Shown in pieces: positions 7,431-12,141 of a stretch of 12,141 nucleotides of DNA. A model generated the notes under the pieces. That model saw only the letters and a list, made by a program, of their open reading frames with translations, searched no databases and was not told the DNA's origin. Each line of letters opens with the position of its first letter. The stretch's first letter is position 1. Source of the DNA: Candidatus Scybalocola fimicaballi (GTDB taxonomy: Bacteria; Bacteroidota; Bacteroidia; Bacteroidales; Paludibacteraceae); assembly GCA_002317115.1 (NCBI GenBank), contig DCIP01000072.1:2361-14501 (forward strand), read 5' to 3'. Made by a program: the position numbers and the translations under genes.

Positions 7431-8615
7431 ATGAAAAGACTATTTTTAGTCCTAGCGTCGATGGCATCTGTTGCATCGACTTTCGCGCAAGATGTTATCG
7501 TGAAGCGCGATGGTGAAGAAATCCAATGTAGAATATTGGAAGTCAGCACAAACAAAGTTAAGTACAAGCAGTGGAAGAATCAGGACGGCCCTACTTTCGT
7601 AGAGAAGAAGACTGATGTCCTTATGCTTAAGTATGAGAACGGTCAGAAGGAGGTTATCTCTTATTCTGGTCCAGTGAGCGCGTCTCAGGTTGAGGAAGTG
7701 GTTACAGCTCCAGTTGATTCTGCAGCATTGAGAGACACAATGCCAATCTCAAATGACTTTTTGGAGTACGTAAGAAAAGAGAAGTCTGGTCTTTTGATGT
7801 GGGGACGTAGCATCTCTGAGGAGAAGGCTCACGAAGTTATGGGTAAGGATTGGACTGATTTCTCACGTGCGCACAGAAGCGAGCGTGCAGGTAGAGCTAT
7901 GATCTTCACTGGTAGTGCTTTGATCGTAGGTGGTGGTGTGTTCACTGCTTTGCATGTAAAGGCTACTAACGACTACAATGATAAGAAGTCTGCTTACGAG
8001 AATCATGTGGTTGAGGCAGAAAGTTCTTATCTTAATGCATATAACAAGTCTTATTCTGAAATGGTCACTGCACAATCTATTATGGAGAATGCAAAATCTA
8101 ATAAAGAAGTAGCTCAGTCTAATTATAATGAATCAAAGACTAAATTTGATGAGATTGATGCCAAGTATAAAGAAACAGCACAAGAGCATAAAGATGCATC
8201 TAAAGATTTAAAAGAAAAAGAAGAATTGTTAAATTCTGCAAAGGAATCTTTAACAATAGCGGAGTCAAATGCAACAGATGCTGCTAATTCCTTCCAAACG
8301 AATTATGTAGACAAATCAACTGAAACATACAATTCTCTTTTTTACAATTCTTCTTTCAAGGATAAAATGGATGATGCAGAGCATTTCAAGAAGGCTACTT
8401 TCGCTCCAATGATCAGCTGCTACGCTTCTGGTGCTGCTTTGCTTATCTGGGGCCTTATCAAGGAGAGCAGAGCTCACACTAAGGTGAAGAGAATTGTTAA
8501 CACTCACAACGCTGAGGAGGTTTACCCTGCTGAAATTCCTGCAGAGACAAGCTTCAAGCCTCAGTTTGATATTGAGGGTAGAGAGAATGGTCTTGCATTC
8601 TTGCTAAAGTTCTAA
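7431..8615 (+). CDS. Secreted/membrane protein of unknown function with a central coiled coil between two hydrophobic segments
   Basis: Function not recognised. I chose the ATG at 7431 over 7416 because it gives a compact signal peptide (MKRLFLVLASMASVASTFAQ) after an A-rich tract; the product is then 394 residues. Residues 21-77 form a small beta-rich domain (DVIVKRDGEEIQCRILEVST, then YKQW, DGPTFVEKK and LMLKYENGQKEVI), a pattern I associate with many Bacteroidota exported proteins of unknown role. Then come a linker (80-150), a Gly/Ala-rich hydrophobic segment (about 157-176), a charged Lys/Glu/Ser/Asn-rich helical stretch with coiled-coil character (about 180-320), a second hydrophobic segment (about 324-344), and a tail ending in LLKF. 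One reading is two membrane anchors joined by a helical hairpin. Lysine codons switch from AAG to AAA over the coiled coil. It is monocistronic, with its own promoter box and terminator. Confidence 0.8.
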   Translation: MKRLFLVLASMASVASTFAQDVIVKRDGEEIQCRILEVSTNKVKYKQWKNQDGPTFVEKKTDVLMLKYENGQKEVISYSGPVSASQVEEVVTAPVDSAALRDTMPISNDFLEYVRKEKSGLLMWGRSISEEKAHEVMGKDWTDFSRAHRSERAGRAMIFTGSALIVGGGVFTALHVKATNDYNDKKSAYENHVVEAESSYLNAYNKSYSEMVTAQSIMENAKSNKEVAQSNYNESKTKFDEIDAKYKETAQEHKDASKDLKEKEELLNSAKESLTIAESNATDAANSFQTNYVDKSTETYNSLFYNSSFKDKMDDAEHFKKATFAPMISCYASGAALLIWGLIKESRAHTKVKRIVNTHNAEEVYPAEIPAETSFKPQFDIEGRENGLAFLLKF

Positions 8616-8627
8616 ATTCAAAATGCC

Positions 8628-8655
8628 GATGCACAATTGATGTGCAGAGTGCATC
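8628..8655. repeat. Inverted repeat GATGCAC...GTGCATC
   Basis: GATGCAC (8628-8634) and GTGCATC (8649-8655) are exact complements 13 bp after the coiled-coil gene's stop. A competing pairing, TGCAC with GTGCA (8630-8634 and 8642-8646), overlaps it. No T-tract follows, so it is probably a 3'-UTR hairpin upstream of the true terminator. Confidence 0.4.
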
Positions 8656-8662
8656 AAATACA

Positions 8663-8698
8663 AAAGCAGGAGAATCAAATGGTTCTCCTGCTTTTTTT
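8663..8698 (+). terminator. Intrinsic terminator after the coiled-coil protein gene
   Basis: AAAGCAGGAGAA (8663-8674) is perfectly complementary to TTCTCCTGCTTT (8683-8694), and the second arm runs into a seven-T tract (8692-8698). The inner bases allow two more pairs (T-G, C-G), leaving the loop AAAT. It ends the + strand transcript. The A-tract on the left arm could let it work partly for the opposing minus-strand transcript as well. Confidence 0.9.
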
Positions 8699-8728
8699 GT
8701 AGGGGCAACCACAAGGGATTGCCCCTAC
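8699..8728. repeat. GTAGGGGCAA...TTGCCCCTAC palindrome (REP-like)
   Basis: The 10-bp perfect arms 8699-8708 and 8719-8728 enclose 10 nt (CCACAAGGGA), in which CC and GG can extend the stem past a bulged A. It starts immediately after the terminator T-tract, in the convergent intergenic region. Like the palindrome at 5469-5493, it is bounded by GTAG on one side and CTAC on the other. Confidence 0.75.
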
Positions 8729-8757
8729 GAATCTAAATTTAACTATCTTGGGGTTTA

Positions 8758-8780
8758 AGACGGGGCATCCCCCGTCTCTA
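8758..8780. repeat. AGACGGGG...CCCCGTCT palindrome ending in CTAC (REP-like)
   Basis: The arms 8758-8765 and 8770-8777 are exact complements around the loop CATC, and the right arm is followed by CTAC (8778-8781). The left flank reads GGGTTTA and lacks the matching GTAG, so this copy looks degenerate on one side. The core is shared with the palindrome at 5469-5493. It lies 5 bp beyond the 3' end of the minus-strand receptor gene. Confidence 0.7.
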
Positions 8781-8785
8781 CATTT

Positions 8786-10834
8786 TTATTTCTTGCTGAT
8801 CTTGAATTTAACTCCTCCCTTCAACCAGATTCCTGGCTGTGGAATATTGCCAAGGTCGTAATAGCTGACGTTGAATAGGTTGTTGGCTGTTGCGTAGACG
8901 CTCCATCTTGCCGCATCCCACGATAGCTTCAAATCTACCAATGTGTATGGATCGTAGTCTACAAGCTCTCCCGTCGACTTATGTGCTTCGTCGTACTTGA
9001 TATAGTTTCCGTTTCTGTCCTGGTAGCGTAGGGATAGGGTAGCGTTAAGATTCTTGACGATTCTTGTCTCAACACTTGCCGATAGTTTGTGGCGCAGATA
9101 CTCAAGAGCGTAGTTCGACTTGTAGATCTCCACGTCGTCCTCTCTTTCCTGATGGATATAAGCGTATCCGAATGAAACCTTTCTCACTGGACATTTCTCT
9201 CCAAACACTTCTCTTCCAAGGAACGCCGCGTTGAATTCAAATCCTGCGTTGTCCAATTCAAATGCTGCTGAATGGAAAATATCGTCGGCTGAATACATCA
9301 CCCAGTCGATCATGTTCTTGCAGTGATGGTAGAATAGTGAGACATTTGTCTCGATTCCACGGTTGCGATATCTTGCTCCAAGGTCAACGGCGGATGTCTC
9401 TTCTGGTTTAAGTCCCACATTTCCTTCATTTGTTGGACTCTTATAATATAAGTTTGTGAATGTAGGAAGACGCATTGCCATATTCCATGAAGTAGAGATT
9501 TTCCAATTCTCGTTTGGACGGAAAGCGATGTCGACGCCAGGATAAACCTTCATCTTAGTGTTTAGATTTGTCACTTTATGAGCCATAGCACCAAGAGAAA
9601 GAGTCCATTTCTTTAGTAGGAATGTGTGTTCAGCATAGTAAGAGATGTTGTCTCTGCCATCTTTCTTGTTATAGAATATGTCATCTTCTCCACGTACTGC
9701 GATTGAATCTGAAGTGGTTTTTCCAAGATTGGAAGAGATGATATTCTCACTACGCATCTCAGCGCCAAAAGCAGTCTTGCCGACTTTTGTCTCAATCCAT
9801 GCACCCAAGTTTACGCCATACACGTCGCACAAATGGAAATTCTCTCCTTTATGAGTGTCACGGACAAGCTGGTAATGGTCCTTTGATCTGTTCCAGTAGA
9901 TCGACGGTACAAAATGTAGACGTGTGTTTGTTTCCGCCTTAACGGATGTGATCCACTTAGTGGTTGACTCCCACTGATCAGGATAGGCTGCTGAGTAGAA
10001 TGTGTTTGCTCCGAAATCCTGGACGCTCACACCAGTCTGCCAGTTTACTTTAATAGAACTGTTGTCTATATTTCCCTGATAGAAAAACTTTGTCTGCTTG
10101 AAATCGCTATTTTCCTGATCTCCATCGGCACGACGGAATCCGCCTGAAATCTGCTGGTGAACTTTCTTTGTTGAAAGATTTGCTGACATTTCTCCGCCAG
10201 CGTAACCATAGCTTCCTCCGAAGACGTGACCTGCGACGTGGCTTGCAGTGTCGCATTTAGTGACGATATTCACCGCTCCGTTGAATGCTGATGTTCCGAA
10301 CACACGGGCTGCAGGACCTTCCAGTACCTCTACTCGCTCAATTTCATCCATGCTGACTGGAAAGTCTGCAGTTAAGTGTCCTGAATGTGGAGAAGAGATG
10401 TTGATTCCGTTTAGAAGAACAGTGATCTGGTCGAACGTGCCACCTCTGACTGAAATGTCCGACTGCACACCCATCTCTCCACGTTGACGTACATCCACAC
10501 CCACAGCATATTCAAGAAGATCGTTGATGCTTTGTACTGTTGCCGCGCTTACATCCTCCTTCGTCATCACCGTCACCATACGAGGCGCGACAGACATGGT
10601 CAGTGGCACGCGTTCACTTGTCACTTCGATATCTTGAAGCTGATAGTTTAATTCGGCAGCAGAAGAATCTGGTTGAGTCTGCGCTTTTAAGTCTGCGGTA
10701 GATAGGGTAGCGATGCTAAGTACACCGATTGAAATGGATTTGTGCATGCTTCTAAATGCAGAAAACTTCTCGTTGGAGAATCTTTTCCATCTTGCTTCAG
10801 AAATTCCGAAGATGGATCTTTCGTTTTTTTTCAT
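8786..10834 (-). CDS. BtuB-like TonB-dependent outer-membrane receptor
   Basis: This 682-residue TonB-dependent transporter lacks the carboxypeptidase-regulatory-like domain. After a signal region ending near residue 51 (STADLKA then QTQ), the TonB box is probably in DIEVTSERV (68-76). The plug spans about 80-192, with INDLLEYAVGVDVRQRG, DISVRGGTFDQITVLLNGIN, IERVEVLEGPAARVFGTSAF and GAVNIVTK. The rest is a 22-strand-type barrel. The plug most resembles cobalamin/siderophore receptors (COG4206), so vitamin B12, heme or an iron chelate is possible; none is proven. No cobalamin riboswitch is visible upstream. The signal region is unusually long: about 30 residues with KRFSNEKFSAFRSMHKSISI precede the hydrophobic core. 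An internal Met30 (position 10747) could start a conventional signal peptide, but the A-rich tract before 10834 and the conserved-looking extension favour the longer form. It is transcribed away from the GH10 gene and toward the coiled-coil gene. Confidence 0.9.
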   Translation of the reverse strand: MKKNERSIFGISEARWKRFSNEKFSAFRSMHKSISIGVLSIATLSTADLKAQTQPDSSAAELNYQLQDIEVTSERVPLTMSVAPRMVTVMTKEDVSAATVQSINDLLEYAVGVDVRQRGEMGVQSDISVRGGTFDQITVLLNGINISSPHSGHLTADFPVSMDEIERVEVLEGPAARVFGTSAFNGAVNIVTKCDTASHVAGHVFGGSYGYAGGEMSANLSTKKVHQQISGGFRRADGDQENSDFKQTKFFYQGNIDNSSIKVNWQTGVSVQDFGANTFYSAAYPDQWESTTKWITSVKAETNTRLHFVPSIYWNRSKDHYQLVRDTHKGENFHLCDVYGVNLGAWIETKVGKTAFGAEMRSENIISSNLGKTTSDSIAVRGEDDIFYNKKDGRDNISYYAEHTFLLKKWTLSLGAMAHKVTNLNTKMKVYPGVDIAFRPNENWKISTSWNMAMRLPTFTNLYYKSPTNEGNVGLKPEETSAVDLGARYRNRGIETNVSLFYHHCKNMIDWVMYSADDIFHSAAFELDNAGFEFNAAFLGREVFGEKCPVRKVSFGYAYIHQEREDDVEIYKSNYALEYLRHKLSASVETRIVKNLNATLSLRYQDRNGNYIKYDEAHKSTGELVDYDPYTLVDLKLSWDAARWSVYATANNLFNVSYYDLGNIPQPGIWLKGGVKFKISKK

Positions 10835-10875
10835 TTTTTCTTTTCTCTCTTTTATGAATAATTGAATCTTTTTGC

Positions 10876-10924
10876 ACAGGTCAGAAACCTGTTAGTGGAA
10901 TAGCGTGATTATACGTTTCTCCAC
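10876..10924 (-). promoter_or_regulatory. Two-hairpin structured leader of the BtuB-like receptor
   Basis: Downstream of the minus-strand -7 box the leader can form two stems. The first pairs positions 10920-10924 with 10895-10899 (RNA GUGGA...UCCAC), with an inner CGU/ACG stem (10913-10915 with 10904-10906). The second pairs 10887-10892 with 10876-10881 (ACAGGU...ACCUGU around a 5-nt loop). No T-tract follows. It lacks the conserved boxes of cobalamin, TPP or other riboswitches that I know. Its status as a regulator is speculative. Confidence 0.3.
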
Positions 10925-10935
10925 GTTTGATGTTA

Positions 10936-10943
10936 CAAATTTA
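10936..10943 (-). promoter_or_regulatory. Bacteroidota -7 box TAAATTTG for the BtuB-like receptor (minus strand)
   Basis: Read on the minus strand, this is TAAATTTG, an exact TAnnTTTG match. Transcription would start near 10929, giving a leader of about 95 nt. No TTG lies at the ideal 19-21 bp upstream, so the -33 is weak or absent. Confidence 0.5.
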
Positions 10944-11003
10944 CTCGTATTCTTGCTCTAAATCTTGAATTTTTACAAAAATTAACACTTGTGACGTATG
11001 AAT

Positions 11004-11031
11004 TTAACATAAATTAAGTTAATTATGTTAA
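11004..11031. promoter_or_regulatory. Candidate operator: dyad TTAACATAA-N10-TTATGTTAA with phased ATGTTAA copies
   Basis: The 9-bp arms at 11004-11012 and 11023-11031 are exact complements around ATTAAGTTAA. ATGTTAA occurs at 11025-11031 and again at 11035-11041, exactly 10 bp apart. AAGTTAA lies at 11016-11022, 9 bp upstream of the first. Another TTAAC is at 10982-10986. The arrangement suggests cooperative binding of a regulator on one face of the helix, upstream of the xylanase promoter and behind the receptor promoter. The regulator is unknown. Confidence 0.4.
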
Positions 11032-11135
11032 GAAATGTTAAAAATCAATATTTGAAATCATTGTGTTTTACAACATATATATGAAAATGTGAAGAAAAAA
11101 GGTATAAAAATGAATCTGTAGAGATATTTATTGGA

Positions 11136-11143
11136 TATGTTTG
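11136..11143 (+). promoter_or_regulatory. Bacteroidota -7 box TATGTTTG for the GH10 xylanase
   Basis: TATGTTTG matches TAnnTTTG. It lies 57 bp before the ATG at 11201 and would give a leader of about 50 nt. No clear -33 TTG is visible at 19-21 bp upstream, which may mean that the promoter depends on an activator. Confidence 0.45.
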
Positions 11144-11200
11144 TCGACATCAAACGAAGAGTTTCATTTATTACACTTTATATAACTAGACAAAACGCGT

Positions 11201-12141
11201 ATGAAAAAAGTTTTATTCGCCTCAGCGGTAGCTTTTATGTTTGCCGGGCAGATGCAAGCCCAACTTGCAAAAGACAACAAATGCAAGTTTTTAGGTAACA
11301 TCACTACTTCTTATAATTGGCAGGAGTATTGTGATCCTCAAGGTTCAGACAAACCAAGTGGCCAATATTCTGCAGATGCTGTTTATAGCAATCTTTGGGA
11401 TCAGGTAACATGTGAGAACGCCTCTAAGTGGGGATCTGTACACAAAGGCTGGGGAAAGTTTAATTGGGATAATGCCGACAGAACATACAACTATTGTAAG
11501 CAGAAGGGTATTCTTTTTAAGTTCCATGCTTTGACATGGGGCGGACAATATCCAAGTTGGATTGCGTCTTTAAGTGTTGACGACACGAAGAAGGCTATTG
11601 TTGAGTGGTATGATGAGGTGAAGAGACACTACCCAGATTTGAAGATTATTGATGTTGTGAACGAGGCTGTCTATGGAAGCAGTTATCACTCTCCATATAC
11701 CAGCACAAAGATGATTCAGGCGTTCACTTCATTGGCAAATGACAGATTGGGGAAGAACTTCCAACCAAACTTGAAGGGATATAGCAAGACTGATGATTAT
11801 CAGTGGATCGCAGAGGCATTCCGTATGGCTCGTGAGCGTTGGCCTGAAGCTGTTCTAATCTACAACGACTATAACACGTTCCAGTGGAATACAAATCAGT
11901 TCATTGATCTTTTAAATGGATTGAAAGCATGTGGAGCTCCGATAGACGCTGCTGGTTGCCAGAGTCATGATTTGAGCGAAATGAGTGGATCTAATTTCAA
12001 AACAGTTTTGTACAATATCCACAACAAGACAAAATTGCCTATATATATCACAGAGTATGATATTTCAGGTCAGGGTGATAACAACATGAAGATTCGATAT
12101 TCGGAGCAGATTCCGGTGATGTGGGAAGCGGACTTTGTGCC
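11201..12141 (+). CDS. GH10 endo-1,4-beta-xylanase, secreted (3' end cut by window)
   Basis: The first 313 codons of a glycoside hydrolase family 10 enzyme are present; the frame stays open to the window end. GH10 enzymes hydrolyse the beta-1,4-xylan backbone with retention of configuration. A signal peptide covers residues 1-20 (MKKVLFASAVAFMFAGQMQA), so the enzyme is exported. Catalytic residues are visible: the acid/base Glu155 in DVVNEA (151-156) and the nucleophile Glu285 in ITEYDI (283-288). Supporting family segments are CENASKW (71-77), HALTWGGQYPSW (109-120), IYNDYN (220-225) and CQSHDLS (253-259). The usual WHSQ after strand 3 is WGGQ here, and ITELDI is ITEYDI, so this is a divergent GH10 clade. 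No carbohydrate-binding module precedes the catalytic domain; anything C-terminal is outside the window. It is transcribed from the divergent region shared with the BtuB-like receptor. Confidence 0.93.
   Translation, partial: MKKVLFASAVAFMFAGQMQAQLAKDNKCKFLGNITTSYNWQEYCDPQGSDKPSGQYSADAVYSNLWDQVTCENASKWGSVHKGWGKFNWDNADRTYNYCKQKGILFKFHALTWGGQYPSWIASLSVDDTKKAIVEWYDEVKRHYPDLKIIDVVNEAVYGSSYHSPYTSTKMIQAFTSLANDRLGKNFQPNLKGYSKTDDYQWIAEAFRMARERWPEAVLIYNDYNTFQWNTNQFIDLLNGLKACGAPIDAAGCQSHDLSEMSGSNFKTVLYNIHNKTKLPIYITEYDISGQGDNNMKIRYSEQIPVMWEADFV

Larger units (their letters stand above)
10835..11200. other. Divergent intergenic region, very AT-rich, no gene seen
   Basis: These 366 bp separate two divergently transcribed genes. 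They hold the structured leader and -7 box of the minus-strand receptor (10876-10943), a cluster of GTTAA/TTAAC half-sites with a perfect dyad (10982-11041), an A/T-rich stretch (11040-11110), and a -7 box for the GH10 gene (11136-11143). No convincing ORF or RNA gene was found. Confidence 0.7.

Noticed and set aside
8699..8782. CRISPR-like repeat array
   Set aside because: There are only two dissimilar palindromes with one unmatched spacer and no cas genes; they look like REP-type elements.
10248..10487. 79-residue + strand ORF antisense to the BtuB-like receptor
   Set aside because: It lies wholly inside the plug-coding region on the opposite strand, has low-complexity Ser/Thr/Pro composition and no start context; it is a shadow frame.
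10835..10940. Cobalamin or purine riboswitch upstream of the BtuB-like receptor
   Set aside because: Read on the minus strand, the leader has a TATAAT near one stem and TTTCT near the next, which briefly suggested a purine aptamer. The conserved loops and junctions of purine aptamers and the cobalamin boxes are missing, and the leader is too short for a cobalamin aptamer.

Overview
The window looks like a chromosomal segment of an anaerobic, saccharolytic member of the Bacteroidales (Prevotella/Bacteroides-like; exact genus not determinable here). Reasons: five TAnnTTTG boxes, the Bacteroidota -7 promoter consensus, lie just upstream of genes; starts are preceded by A-rich tracts, not Shine-Dalgarno sites; one TonB-dependent receptor carries the N-terminal carboxypeptidase-regulatory-like domain typical of the phylum; the fumarase is the oxygen-sensitive 4Fe-4S class I type; and a secreted GH10 xylanase is present.

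Layout. Positions 1-7165 are all on the + strand: queH (epoxyqueuosine reductase, tRNA modification); a TonB-dependent receptor without a SusD partner; an FHS-family sugar/H+ MFS transporter 6 bp downstream; a ROK glucokinase with its own TTG-N19-TAACTTTG promoter; and class I fumarase, which ends in a strong intrinsic terminator. Then come a leader of about 140 bp and a secreted or membrane-anchored protein of unknown function (7431-8615) with a coiled coil between two hydrophobic segments, again followed by a strong terminator. A convergent intergenic region holds two GTAG/CTAC-type palindromes. A minus-strand BtuB-like TonB-dependent receptor (8786-10834) follows. A 366-bp AT-rich divergent region then separates it from a GH10 endo-xylanase (11201 onward), which is cut by the window end.

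How the genes may work together. The receptor, MFS permease and ROK kinase form a plausible route for a sugar: outer-membrane entry, inner-membrane symport, phosphorylation. Fumarase belongs to the reductive succinate branch that such anaerobes use to ferment the sugar. The xylanase begins a possible xylan-degradation region beyond the edge. This grouping is inference from adjacency.

The items most worth a second look are: (i) a helically phased cluster of ATGTTAA-type half-sites with a 9-bp dyad in the divergent intergenic region; (ii) a family of short palindromes bounded by GTAG/CTAC, resembling REP elements; (iii) a sharp codon-usage switch over the coiled coil of the unknown protein; and (iv) a short two-hairpin leader on the BtuB-like receptor. 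No CRISPR, tRNA, rRNA, insertion sequence or phage gene was seen.
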